Origin: Aquimarina mycalae
GTDB lineage: Bacteria; Bacteroidota; Bacteroidia; Flavobacteriales; Flavobacteriaceae
Assembly: GCF_029906345.1 (NCBI RefSeq)
Contig: NZ_JARYGY010000001.1
Location: 346,851 to 410,850 of the forward strand
Length of the DNA: 64,000 nt
Direction of reading: 5' to 3'
Within the stretch, counting starts at the first letter, position 1. Each line of letters begins with the position of its first letter. The translations under genes were made by a program, and so were the position numbers. Below are positions 16,657 through 25,976 of the stretch, piece after piece. The notes under the pieces were generated by a model. That model saw only the letters and a program-made list of their open reading frames with translations. It had not been told where the DNA came from and did not search any database.

Positions 16657-17673
16657 ATGAATACGAGTGAGATTAAAGAAATAAAAGCGCTTTTAAGTGC
16701 TCCAAAAAACATTGTAATTATTCCGCACAAAAATCCAGATGGAGATGCCATTGGTTCTACTTTAGCATTGCACCATTATCTTTCGGGATTTGGGCATCAT
16801 ACTACTGTAATAACACCTAATGATTACCCTAATTTTCTAAAATGGATTCCAGGAGAAGATACAATTGTAAAATATGACAGTAATACTGAGTTAGCATTAT
16901 CCAAAATTAAAGAAGCTGACATCATTTTCACCTTAGACTTTAATCATTTATCACGTACAGGTAATATGGAAGCAATTCTAGCAGCCACTTCCACTACTTT
17001 TATTATGATAGATCATCATCAACAGCCCGATACTTACGCAAAGTATATGTATAGCGATGTGGGGATGAGCTCTACTTGTCAAATGATATATCATTTTATA
17101 GAAAAATTAGGTGATTTAGATAAAATTAATGCTGACATCGCTACCTGTATTTATGTTGGTATAATGACCGACACAGGCTCATTTAGATTTAGATCTACAA
17201 CTAGTACTACACATAAAGTGATTGCAGACCTAATTGATCGAGGAGCTGATAACACAGCTATTCATGAAAATATTTATGATGCTAATTCATATTCCCGACT
17301 ACAATTACAAGGTGTAGCACTGAGAAATTTAAAAGTTCTTCCCGAATACAAAACTGCATACATTACCTTATCCCAAAAAGAGTTAGATGATCATAATTTT
17401 AAGAAAGGTGATACAGAAACTTTTGTCAATATGGGTTTATCACTCGAAGGTATCCGATTTGCATTAATTTTTATTGAAAATAAAGGTGAGAAAATTATAA
17501 AAATCTCTTTGCGTTCTAAAGGAGATTTTTCTGTTAATGAATTTTCTAGAAATCATTTTGAAGGAGGCGGCCATCATAACGCTGCAGGAGGAAAAAGTAA
17601 TCTTTCACTAGATGAAACTGTTGAAAAATTTATTAGTATCTTACCCTCTTATAAAAATGCCCTAAATTCATGA
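16657..17673 (+). CDS. nrnA: Bifunctional oligoribonuclease / pAp phosphatase (DHH family)
   Basis: NrnA degrades short oligoribonucleotides and 3'-phosphoadenosine-5'-phosphate. The 338-residue protein has the DHH domain with PHKNPDGDAIGS (about 24-35), FTLDFNHLSR and the DHHQQPD motif (about 120), and a C-terminal DHHA1 domain ending in FEGGGHHNAAGG. The stop codon overlaps the start of gldI (ATGA), so the two genes are translationally coupled. In flavobacteria this gene is commonly found with gldI. Confidence 0.94.
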   Translation: MNTSEIKEIKALLSAPKNIVIIPHKNPDGDAIGSTLALHHYLSGFGHHTTVITPNDYPNFLKWIPGEDTIVKYDSNTELALSKIKEADIIFTLDFNHLSRTGNMEAILAATSTTFIMIDHHQQPDTYAKYMYSDVGMSSTCQMIYHFIEKLGDLDKINADIATCIYVGIMTDTGSFRFRSTTSTTHKVIADLIDRGADNTAIHENIYDANSYSRLQLQGVALRNLKVLPEYKTAYITLSQKELDDHNFKKGDTETFVNMGLSLEGIRFALIFIENKGEKIIKISLRSKGDFSVNEFSRNHFEGGGHHNAAGGKSNLSLDETVEKFISILPSYKNALNS

Positions 17674-18221
17674 GATATTTTCTTCCATTTCTAAGTTTTT
17701 TATTCTTATTTTTTTCTTGTAAAGCTCCAGAGGCTAGAAAACCAGTGAGTATTTCTTCTGGTTCTTTTATTAGCGAATCTATAAACAGAAATAAAGAACT
17801 GAGTGCAAGAGAAGAAGCAAGAATTCAGAAAATTATTCAGCAAGATTCTGTTCATAATTATATCGTATCGGATGGTGGGTTTTGGTATTATTACAATGTA
17901 AAAGACACCTTATCTTCTGTTACTCCTAAGTTTGGAGATATTGTAAACTTCAACTATGATGTTAAAGATTTAAGTGGAAACATTATATATAACCAAAAAG
18001 AACTTGACACTATCAACTATGCCATTGATAAAGAAGAATTGTTTTTCGGTTTACGCGAAGGTTTAAAACTTATGAAAGCTGGAGAAACGGTAACTTTTTT
18101 ATTTCCTTCGTATCAAGCCTATGGATATTATGGAGATGATAATAAGATTGGCACAAATATTCCGTTAATATCTAACGTAACACTCAATAGAATTACCAAA
18201 CAATCAACAAAAGAAAATTAA
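17670..18221 (+). CDS. gldI: Gliding motility lipoprotein GldI, FKBP-type prolyl isomerase
   Basis: GldI is a lipoprotein required for gliding in flavobacteria. The 183-residue product has a lipobox (FLFFSC, Cys 17) and a C-terminal FKBP domain: FGDIVNFNYDVKDLSGNIIY, then LFFGLREGLKLMKAGETVTFLFPSYQAYGY. The DG pair typical of FKBP is changed to SG. It overlaps nrnA by 4 bases and is followed after 15 bases by another prolyl isomerase gene, which suggests a folding operon for surface proteins. The symbol rests on domain content and this gene order. Confidence 0.87.
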   Translation: MRYFLPFLSFLFLFFSCKAPEARKPVSISSGSFISESINRNKELSAREEARIQKIIQQDSVHNYIVSDGGFWYYYNVKDTLSSVTPKFGDIVNFNYDVKDLSGNIIYNQKELDTINYAIDKEELFFGLREGLKLMKAGETVTFLFPSYQAYGYYGDDNKIGTNIPLISNVTLNRITKQSTKEN

Positions 18222-18236
18222 AACGTAACTAAAAAA

Positions 18237-19373
18237 ATGAAAAAATTAAATCTTTTATTTTTAGCAATTATTGCTTTTACATTTAGTAATTGTGAAGAAA
18301 AATACCCTGAACTAGAAGATGGGATCTATGCAGAAATCATAACAAATAAAGGGACTGCAGTTGCTAAATTATATCATGAGGCAACACCATTAACCGTTGC
18401 TAACTTTGTCTCTCTTGCCGAAGGAACAAACACAATGGTAGATAGTTTATATAAAGGAAAAAAATATTATAATGGGGTTATATTTCACCGTGTGATCAAA
18501 GATTTTATGGTACAAACAGGAGATCCTCTTGGTACAGGAACAGGTGATCCTGGATATAAGTTTCCAGATGAATTTGTGGATTCATTAACACATAAATCTA
18601 AAGGTATCTTATCTATGGCCAATTCTGGGCCTGCTACAAACGGTAGTCAATTCTTTATTACTTTAGTTCCTACTCCTCATTTAAATGGAAGACATACGGT
18701 GTTTGGAGAAATCGTATATGGACAAGAAGTTGTTGATAGTATTGGAGCCGTAGAGACAAAAAAACCTGGAGACAAGCCAGTTGCAGAAGTGAAAATGCAA
18801 GAAGTAAACATTTTTAGAAAAGGTAAAAGTGCTAAAGCCTTTGATGCTAAAGTTGCTTTTGAAGGTAAGTTAAAGAAACTTGAAGAGGAAAAAGCTGAAA
18901 AAGATCGTTTGACTAAAGAAAGAGAAACAAAAACTGCTACTAAATATGCTGGTTTAAAAGAAAAAGCAACTAAATTAGAAAGTGGTTTAGAGATACTCTT
19001 CCTTAACCAAGGAGATGGTACACAACCAAAAGCAGGGCAAATTGTAGATATTAACTATGAAGGATATTTTTCTGATGGGAAAATATTTGATACTAATCTT
19101 ATCGAAAGAGCAAAAGAAATGGGAATTTTTGATCAACGTCGTGCGGATCACCCAAAAGGTTATGCTCCAATCCAAATGCCTTATTCTCCAGATGCTCAAA
19201 TGATTGCAGGTTTTAAAGAAGGTGTACAAAAAATGAAAGTTGGTGATAAAGCCATACTTTTCATTCCTCCTCATTTAGGTTACGGACCAAATGGTAGAGG
19301 GCCAATACCTCCTAATGCAGACTTGATTTTTGAGTTAGAACTAGTTGGTATTCAAGGAGGACAGGATAAATAA
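18237..19373 (+). CDS. Periplasmic cyclophilin-FKBP fusion lipoprotein (prolyl isomerase)
   Basis: This 378-residue lipoprotein (lipobox FSNC, Cys 19) joins two unrelated prolyl-isomerase folds. A cyclophilin domain lies at about 28-192 (VIFHRVIKDFMVQTGD, NGSQFFIT, HLNGRHTVFGE). A charged coiled-coil follows (about 205-242, KLEEEKAEKDRLTKE), and an FKBP domain lies at about 252-376 (GQIVDINYEGYFSDGKIFDTN, GFKEGVQKMKVGDKAILFIPPHLGYG). Key residues of both domains look intact. It is linked to gldI and nrnA and ends at a strong terminator. The likely role is folding of exported proteins. Confidence 0.92.
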   Translation: MKKLNLLFLAIIAFTFSNCEEKYPELEDGIYAEIITNKGTAVAKLYHEATPLTVANFVSLAEGTNTMVDSLYKGKKYYNGVIFHRVIKDFMVQTGDPLGTGTGDPGYKFPDEFVDSLTHKSKGILSMANSGPATNGSQFFITLVPTPHLNGRHTVFGEIVYGQEVVDSIGAVETKKPGDKPVAEVKMQEVNIFRKGKSAKAFDAKVAFEGKLKKLEEEKAEKDRLTKERETKTATKYAGLKEKATKLESGLEILFLNQGDGTQPKAGQIVDINYEGYFSDGKIFDTNLIERAKEMGIFDQRRADHPKGYAPIQMPYSPDAQMIAGFKEGVQKMKVGDKAILFIPPHLGYGPNGRGPIPPNADLIFELELVGIQGGQDK

Positions 19374-19403
19374 ATAATAGATATATAACAACTATAAACA
19401 AAA

Positions 19404-19430
19404 AACATCCCACTTTACGGTGGGATGTTT
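19404..19430. terminator. Intrinsic terminator after the prolyl-isomerase operon
   Basis: AACATCCCAC and its complement form a stem of about 10 bases with loop TTTACG, followed by a run of eight T. It lies between convergent genes and is preceded by A residues, so it may work both ways. Confidence 0.92.
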
Positions 19431-19454
19431 TTTTATATCAATATTTAAATAAAA

Positions 19455-20918
19455 TTATTGCTTTATAGGAATATTTTGTAAAATTTCTAATACAAATCCC
19501 CAATACTTTTTAGCTGAAGAAATACTAGCTCTCTCATCAGGAGAGTGAGCTCCTAAAATTGTAGGTCCAAAAGAGATCATATCCATTTCTGGGTAGTTCT
19601 GCCCTAAAATACCGCACTCTAATCCTGCATGGCAAGCGGCAATATGTGCTCTTTCTCCATTAATTTTTTGGTATAATTCATCTAATACTTTTAAAATAGA
19701 TGAATCCATATTTGGTGCCCAACCTGGATAATCCCCATCTGTAGTAACTTCACAACCTACTAATTCAAAAGTAGCTCGCAATTTGTTAACCAAATCTAAT
19801 TTAGTAGACTCTACGCTACTTCTAGTAAGGCACTCTACTTTAATTTTGCCTCCACCAATAGATACTTTAGCTATATTATTAGAAGTCTCTACCAAATCAG
19901 GAATAGATGCACTCATTACATATACTCCATTATGTGCTGCATATATTGACTTCAATATTCCTTCTTGTACTCCTAATTCCATAACAGAATTTGGTGCATC
20001 AACTTTACGAACTTCAATTAACAAATTAGGTTCTACTAATGATAATTCTTTTTTTATTGTTGTAATTAATTCTGCTGTTTCAAATTCGAAGGCCTCAGCT
20101 TGAATTGAATCGACAACTATAGTTGCAAAACTCTCTCTTGGAATTGCATTTCTAAGACTTCCTCCTTTAATTTCTTGAATTCTTAAACCAAAATTCTCAA
20201 AGCCGTCAAACAGTAATCGATTCATTATTTTATTCGCATTACCTAACCCTTTATGGATATCCATTCCGGAATGTCCTCCATTAAGGCCAGTTACCGAAAT
20301 TGTATATCCTGTTTTACCATCCGAAACGGCTTCTTCTTTATAACTTCTCTCTGCTGTGACATCAACTCCACCAGCACATCCAACACCGATTTCATCATCT
20401 TCTTCGGTATCCAAATTTAACAGTATATCTCCTTGTAACCAGTTCGGTTTTAACCCCATTGCTCCTGTCATTCCTGTTTCTTCATCAATAGTAAATAACG
20501 CTTCAATAGGAGGGTGAGAAATTTCTTTGGATTCTAAAATAGCCATGATTGTTGCAACACCTAATCCATTATCTGCACCTAATGTAGTTCCTTTCGCTCT
20601 TACCCAATCTCCATCAACATACATTTCAATTCCTTGTTCATCAAAATTAAAAACTGTATCCGCATTTTTTTGATGTACCATATCAAGGTGAGATTGCATT
20701 ACCACTGTTTTTCTATTTTCCATTCCGGCAGTTGCAGGTTTTCTAATCAAGACATTCCCTACTCCATCTACTTCAACTGGTAATCCCAATGAATTCCCAA
20801 AGTCTTTCATAAAAGCAATTACACGTTCTTCCTTTTTAGAAGGTCTAGGAACCGCATTAAGGTCCGCAAATTTATTCCACAGTTCTTTAGGTTCAAGAGA
20901 TCTTATTTCTGAATTCAT
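19455..20918 (-). CDS. pepD: Aminoacyl-histidine dipeptidase (M20 family)
   Basis: PepD is a cytosolic di-zinc peptidase that cleaves Xaa-His and other dipeptides. The 487-residue protein has the M20 metal sites: QSHLDMVHQ (His, Asp), TLGADNGLG (bridging Asp), IDEETGMTG (catalytic Glu), LLNLDTEEDDEIGVGCAGG and the late GAHSPDE His. A lid domain sits between. I chose the ATG at 20918 because a perfect promoter (20968-20938) lies just upstream. The longer in-frame start at 20948 would fall inside that promoter. Confidence 0.94.
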   Translation of the reverse strand: MNSEIRSLEPKELWNKFADLNAVPRPSKKEERVIAFMKDFGNSLGLPVEVDGVGNVLIRKPATAGMENRKTVVMQSHLDMVHQKNADTVFNFDEQGIEMYVDGDWVRAKGTTLGADNGLGVATIMAILESKEISHPPIEALFTIDEETGMTGAMGLKPNWLQGDILLNLDTEEDDEIGVGCAGGVDVTAERSYKEEAVSDGKTGYTISVTGLNGGHSGMDIHKGLGNANKIMNRLLFDGFENFGLRIQEIKGGSLRNAIPRESFATIVVDSIQAEAFEFETAELITTIKKELSLVEPNLLIEVRKVDAPNSVMELGVQEGILKSIYAAHNGVYVMSASIPDLVETSNNIAKVSIGGGKIKVECLTRSSVESTKLDLVNKLRATFELVGCEVTTDGDYPGWAPNMDSSILKVLDELYQKINGERAHIAACHAGLECGILGQNYPEMDMISFGPTILGAHSPDERASISSAKKYWGFVLEILQNIPIKQ

Positions 20919-20937
20919 ATTTGTATTGTGTTTTTGA

Positions 20938-20968
20938 CAAATGTACATTATGAAAATCTTAATTCAAA
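20938..20968 (-). promoter_or_regulatory. Housekeeping promoter of pepD (TTTG-N19-TACATTTG)
   Basis: On the minus strand TTTG (20968-20965), 19 bases and TACATTTG (20945-20938) match the Bacteroidetes consensus exactly. This decides the pepD start at 20918. Confidence 0.75.
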
Positions 20969-21016
20969 TGATATATTAATTGTTGTAGATTTACATTTAT
21001 AATTCACATTTATTTC

Positions 21017-22081
21017 ATGCAGTCCAAAACGAAATTATATCTAACGATTCTTTTACCTATTCAGATTATTATTATTAAAATCCTTTCTTTTTTTCCAGAA
21101 TTTATTGATCGATTTTATAGCAATGGGATTTTCGTTTTTACATCTAAAGCATTACGATATGCTTTTGGATGGATTCCTTTCTCTTTTGGAGATATTGGTT
21201 ATAGTATTTTAATAATACTCTTTATACGATTTTTATTTAAAAAGGTATTTCGAAAAAATATACAATGGAAAAGTGTTTTACTTGATATAGGTGCTACCAT
21301 TTCTATAATTTATGCCTGTTTTCATATATTATGGGGGATGAATTATTATCGATTACCTATGCATGAAATTTTAGATATTGATGACCAATATACAGAACAT
21401 GAGCTTGAATTTGTATCTAAAAAATTGATCGAACAAGCTAATACAATCCATGCTCGCTTAGAATCAAATGATTCATTACCTGTAAAAATACCATATAGTA
21501 AAGAAGAAATATTTGATAAAACGATTCCTGCCTATCAACAAATTAATCATGTCTTTCCATCGATCACCTATTATCCAAAGAGTATTAAGAAGTCTATATT
21601 AAGTCTACCTCTAACGTATATGGGGTTCAGTGGTTACTTAAACCCTATTACCAACGAAGCCCAAATTAATGGGCTAATCGTTAACTATAAGGCCCCTACC
21701 ACTAGTTGTCATGAAGAAGCGCATCAATTAGGTTTTGCTAAAGAAAATGAAGCGAACTTTATCGCAGCATTAACTACTATGAACTATGAGGATCTATATT
21801 TTAAATACAGCGGTACTACCTTTGCTCTAAAATTTTGCTTAAACGATCTCTATCTTCGAGATGAACAGAAAGCACTTTGTCTTATTGAAAAATTAAGACC
21901 AGGAATTCGTAAAAACTACAAAGAAGTAAATGACTTCTGGCTAAGCTATCAAAATCCTTTAGAACCTATTTTCAAAAGCACATATGACAGTTACTTAAAA
22001 GCGAACAATCAACCTAAAGGTATCGAAACTTATAGTTATGTAGTTGCTCTTTTAGTAAACTATTATAAGGATAAACTTTAG
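21017..22081 (+). CDS. DUF3810 membrane protein with zinc-protease-like HEEAH motif
   Basis: The 354-residue protein has about three membrane segments in its first 115 residues and a soluble remainder. At about 232-236 the motif HEEAH (in TSCHEEAHQLGFAKENEAN) fits an HExxH zinc site with a downstream Glu (ENEAN), as in zincin peptidases. This matches the DUF3810 family of Bacteroidetes. Its substrate is unknown. It stands alone on the plus strand and converges on the next gene with only 2 bases between stops. Confidence 0.82.
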   Translation: MQSKTKLYLTILLPIQIIIIKILSFFPEFIDRFYSNGIFVFTSKALRYAFGWIPFSFGDIGYSILIILFIRFLFKKVFRKNIQWKSVLLDIGATISIIYACFHILWGMNYYRLPMHEILDIDDQYTEHELEFVSKKLIEQANTIHARLESNDSLPVKIPYSKEEIFDKTIPAYQQINHVFPSITYYPKSIKKSILSLPLTYMGFSGYLNPITNEAQINGLIVNYKAPTTSCHEEAHQLGFAKENEANFIAALTTMNYEDLYFKYSGTTFALKFCLNDLYLRDEQKALCLIEKLRPGIRKNYKEVNDFWLSYQNPLEPIFKSTYDSYLKANNQPKGIETYSYVVALLVNYYKDKL

Positions 22082-22083
22082 AA

Positions 22084-22743
22084 TTATAGTGTATTATAAT
22101 AATCCATAACTTTTATTAAGTCTTTCTCTTTCTTGTAACCAAGTTTTTTTGAAGACACAAAAGATTCTATTTCACTTTTCTTATCACTTAAAACTTTAAG
22201 AACGTCTTTTTTCTTAAGTTTTATGGGTTGAATTTCTCCGTTTTTTAATATGAAATACTTGTACTGATCAACAAATTTTGCAGGTATATCCTTACTATAA
22301 CCACTTTGTGCCTTTACAACATCAACAAATTTCTTTTTAGGTTTTAACAAAAGTGAGTTTTTTCCAGTATTATATGTTATGAAATATTGCTTTTCTCCTT
22401 CATAGGTATAAATCTTAAACACAGTTTTATCCACTATCGCTTTAAGCTTGTCTTTTTTTACTACGTTATACGTTTCATTATCTTTTTGAAACTGTAATTC
22501 ATCATTTACTCCATCATATCTCAACAAGGTTTTTCCTCTTGATGATCCATCGACAAACACTTCTCCCAATTTATATCCGCCAAGATAAAAAGGACTTCCT
22601 TTAATACTACCATCACCAATATCTACACCATTAAAAGTATTCATATCAGCTAATCTTCCTGCTTCAGGAGACAACTCTACGCGACCAAGCTGAGCATTAG
22701 CCGATAAACAAATAAATAAGGTAGAAATAAATAAAAATCTCAT
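22084..22743 (-). CDS. Secreted protein of unknown function
   Basis: The product is 219 residues with a clear signal peptide (MRFLFISTLFICLSANAQ). The mature protein is rich in Lys and in beta-strand patterns with no cysteine. It includes FDGxxR- and DGVNDELQF-like stretches and a helical, Lys-rich C-terminus with KKxxVLKVLSDKKSEIESF. I do not recognise the family. It is monocistronic and converges on the DUF3810 gene. The 228-base gap upstream, towards the divergent amidohydrolase gene, shows no clear promoter motif. Confidence 0.75.
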   Translation of the reverse strand: MRFLFISTLFICLSANAQLGRVELSPEAGRLADMNTFNGVDIGDGSIKGSPFYLGGYKLGEVFVDGSSRGKTLLRYDGVNDELQFQKDNETYNVVKKDKLKAIVDKTVFKIYTYEGEKQYFITYNTGKNSLLLKPKKKFVDVVKAQSGYSKDIPAKFVDQYKYFILKNGEIQPIKLKKKDVLKVLSDKKSEIESFVSSKKLGYKKEKDLIKVMDYYNTL

Positions 22744-22971
22744 AATACATCGTTTTTAGATCATAAAAATAAGCTTTTAAAATGATCTTGGTTATTAGTT
22801 ACTTTTAATTTTATAGCATCAAAATTCTTGCCATAAAACAGTATGCACTATACAATAATAAATAAAAGGACGATTCTTCTATATACACTTCTGTTAAAAA
22901 ATTATTAATTAACAAGGTCTTTCTATTGCAACAGTTATCTTTAAAACCAATTCATCTTTACACTAACTCTT

Positions 22972-25959
22972 ATGAAAAAACTATTATTATCGCTCTTTGC
23001 GGTATGTATGGGATTTAATCTTAATGCTCAAGAATATTTTCCAAAAAATGATGGAGTAAAAACTACTAACTCCAATTACACAGTATTCACAAATGCTATT
23101 ATCCACACTTCTCCAGATAGTGAAATTAAGAATGGCACATTGATTATTCAGAAAGGAAAAATATTTCAAGTAGGAACCTCTCTTACTATTCCTAAAAACA
23201 GCGTGGTCATTGATTTAAAAGGAAAGCATATTTATGCTTCTTTTATAGATCCCTACACTAATTTCGGAATAGAAAAACCTAAAAGAAAAGGAGATCAATT
23301 TGGTGGGAACCCTCAATATGGACCTTCTAGAGAAGGATACTATTGGAATGATCATATTCGTCCAGAGACCAGTCCACTTAAAGATTTTAAGTATAACAAA
23401 AAGAAAGCAGATGAATTTATCAAGGAAGGATATGGTGCATTGAACACACATATGCCCGATGGAATTCTTAGAGGAACGGGATTACTGGTTGCTTTAAATA
23501 ATGAAGGAACAACAGGTGATCGATTATTAAGTGATGCGTCATCTCAAATACTATCCTTCTCTAAAAGTGTACAAAGCAAACAATCTTACCCTACTTCTTT
23601 AATGGGATCTATGGCATTGCTACGACAAGTATACAATGATGCTAGTTGGTACGCTCAAGGAAATACAGAAACTAAAGATTTATCATTAGAAGCTTTAAAC
23701 CGTAATAAAAACTTACCGCAAATATTCGAAGCAGGAAGTAGAATTAATGGTTTTAGAGCTGATAACATTGGAGATGAATACAATATCCAATACATTATTG
23801 TTGGAGGAGGTGATGAATATGCCAGAATAAACAAGGTTAAAGCTACCAATGCACAATATATCCTTCCTCTTGACTTTCCAGATGCATATGATGTCTCTGA
23901 TCCATTTATGTCTAATCTGGTTAGCTTAGGTGATATGCGTCATTGGAACCAGGCTCCAACCAATCCTTCTGTACTTGCTAAAAATGGTATTCAGTTTTCT
24001 TTAACAACACATAAATTAAAAAAGATAACTGATCTTAAAACAAGGATAGAGAAAGCAATTGAACATGGTTTAGATACAAAAACAGCTTTAGCATCCTTAA
24101 CTACTATTCCCGCTAAAATGTTAGGTAAAAGTGATGTTCTTGGAGCTATCAAAAAAGGAGCTTATGCTAATTTTTTAATTTCTAGCAAAGAGCTTTTTTC
24201 TAAAGACAATATCATTTATGAAAACTGGGTTCAAGGTCGCAAGAACATTATAAATGATATGAAAATTACGGATATAAACGGATCGTATGAACTTACTCTT
24301 GCAGGAAAAACCTACGATATGTCTATATCAGGAAAACCAACTAAACCCAAAGCTGAAATAAAACTTGGAGAAACTAAATTAGGTAGTAAAATAAACTATA
24401 AAAACGATTGGGTATCCATAACATTTACAGACGCAGATACTACAAAAACAAAATATACCAGAATTGTCACTGCAATTAATAACAATTCAAAATTTTGGAG
24501 CGGAAAAGCAATTCTACCTAATGGTTCTGAAACTACATTTACAGCAAAACAAAAACCTAATGAAGATGTAGAAAAAGACAAAAAGAAACCCGAAGACAAA
24601 AAAGAGAGCCCAGAAGTGCTTCCTGTTACCTACCCTAATATCGCATATGGTACCAGTCAACTTCCTAAATCAGAAAATATACTATTCAAAAATGCAACGG
24701 TTTGGACTAACGAATCTCAAGGAATCTTAACCGAAACTGATGTTATGATTAAAAATGGTAAAATTTCTGCTATAGGAAAAAACCTTAATGCTGGTAATGC
24801 TAGAGTAATTGATGCAACAGGAAAACATCTAACCTCAGGTATTGTAGATGAGCATTCGCATATAGCAGCTGCAGCAATTAATGAAGCTGGGCATAATTCT
24901 TCTGCAGAAGTAACCATTGAAGATGTAGTATCACCTGATGATATTAATATTTATCGTAATCTGGCAGGTGGTGTGACTTCAATTCAGATTCTTCATGGAT
25001 CTGCTAATCCAATTGGAGGTAGATCAGCAATCCTAAAATTAAAATGGGGAGAAAGTGCTGAAAACTTAATCTATAGCAATTCTCCAAAATTTATAAAATT
25101 TGCGTTAGGTGAAAATGTAAAACAAAGTAACTGGGGTGACAATCAGAGAATACGTTTTCCTCAAACTCGAATGGGTGTAGAGCAACTATATACAGATTAC
25201 TTTACTCGAGCTCGAGAATATGAAACTTTAAAAAATAGCGGAAAATCATATCGTAAGGACACAGAAATGGAAACACTATTAGAAATCCTAAACGGTGATC
25301 GTTTTATTAGTTGTCATTCTTACGTACAGAGCGAGATAAATATGTTAATGAAGGTAGCTGAAAAATTTAATTTTAGAATAAATACTTTCACTCATATTCT
25401 GGAAGGTTATAAAGTAGCAGATAAAATGGCTACACATGGAGTAGGTGGATCCACGTTTTCAGATTGGTGGGCGTACAAGTATGAAGTAAATGATGCTATT
25501 CCTTACAATGCAGCTATTATGCATAATCAAGGCGTTACTGTAGCCATTAATAGTGATGATGGTGAAATGTCACGAAGATTAAACCAAGAGGCTGCTAAAT
25601 CCGTAAAATATGGAGGTGTTAGTGAAGAAGATGCTTGGAAATTCGTGACTCTAAACCCTGCTAAACTTTTACATATTGATAATCGTGTTGGTAGTATAAA
25701 AATAGGTAAAGATGCAGATGTGGTGCTATGGACCGACCATCCGTTATCTATTTATGCAAAAGCAGAAAAAACGTTAATTGAAGGTGCAATATATTTTGAT
25801 CTTGAAAAAGACAAAGCAATGAGAAGAACCATTGCACAAGAAAGAAATAAACTTTCTACTATGCTACTAAAGGCAAAAAACAATGGTTTAAAAACGCAAC
25901 CGCCTAAGAAAAAGGAAAAACAGCATTTTCACTGTGAAACTTTAGAAACCATTCACTAA
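22972..25959 (+). CDS. Secreted tandem amidohydrolase (inactive-looking N-half, active-looking C-half)
   Basis: This 995-residue exported protein (signal MKKLLLSLFAVCMGFNLNAQ) holds two amidohydrolase-fold units. The N-terminal unit (about 35-420) keeps the beta-sandwich opening and the closing segment TTIPAKMLG..DVLGAIKKGAYANFLI but lacks the HxH metal motif. The C-terminal unit (about 560-975) has VDEHSHI (HxH), SCHSYVQSE, FTHILEG and INSDDGE, the full metal-ligand set. The linker is Lys/Pro/Glu-rich. The substrate is unknown; related proteins are called imidazolonepropionase- or prolidase-like. It is followed after 17 bases by a third such unit. Confidence 0.88.
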   Translation: MKKLLLSLFAVCMGFNLNAQEYFPKNDGVKTTNSNYTVFTNAIIHTSPDSEIKNGTLIIQKGKIFQVGTSLTIPKNSVVIDLKGKHIYASFIDPYTNFGIEKPKRKGDQFGGNPQYGPSREGYYWNDHIRPETSPLKDFKYNKKKADEFIKEGYGALNTHMPDGILRGTGLLVALNNEGTTGDRLLSDASSQILSFSKSVQSKQSYPTSLMGSMALLRQVYNDASWYAQGNTETKDLSLEALNRNKNLPQIFEAGSRINGFRADNIGDEYNIQYIIVGGGDEYARINKVKATNAQYILPLDFPDAYDVSDPFMSNLVSLGDMRHWNQAPTNPSVLAKNGIQFSLTTHKLKKITDLKTRIEKAIEHGLDTKTALASLTTIPAKMLGKSDVLGAIKKGAYANFLISSKELFSKDNIIYENWVQGRKNIINDMKITDINGSYELTLAGKTYDMSISGKPTKPKAEIKLGETKLGSKINYKNDWVSITFTDADTTKTKYTRIVTAINNNSKFWSGKAILPNGSETTFTAKQKPNEDVEKDKKKPEDKKESPEVLPVTYPNIAYGTSQLPKSENILFKNATVWTNESQGILTETDVMIKNGKISAIGKNLNAGNARVIDATGKHLTSGIVDEHSHIAAAAINEAGHNSSAEVTIEDVVSPDDINIYRNLAGGVTSIQILHGSANPIGGRSAILKLKWGESAENLIYSNSPKFIKFALGENVKQSNWGDNQRIRFPQTRMGVEQLYTDYFTRAREYETLKNSGKSYRKDTEMETLLEILNGDRFISCHSYVQSEINMLMKVAEKFNFRINTFTHILEGYKVADKMATHGVGGSTFSDWWAYKYEVNDAIPYNAAIMHNQGVTVAINSDDGEMSRRLNQEAAKSVKYGGVSEEDAWKFVTLNPAKLLHIDNRVGSIKIGKDADVVLWTDHPLSIYAKAEKTLIEGAIYFDLEKDKAMRRTIAQERNKLSTMLLKAKNNGLKTQPPKKKEKQHFHCETLETIH

Positions 25960-25976
25960 AATTAATGATTCAAGAC

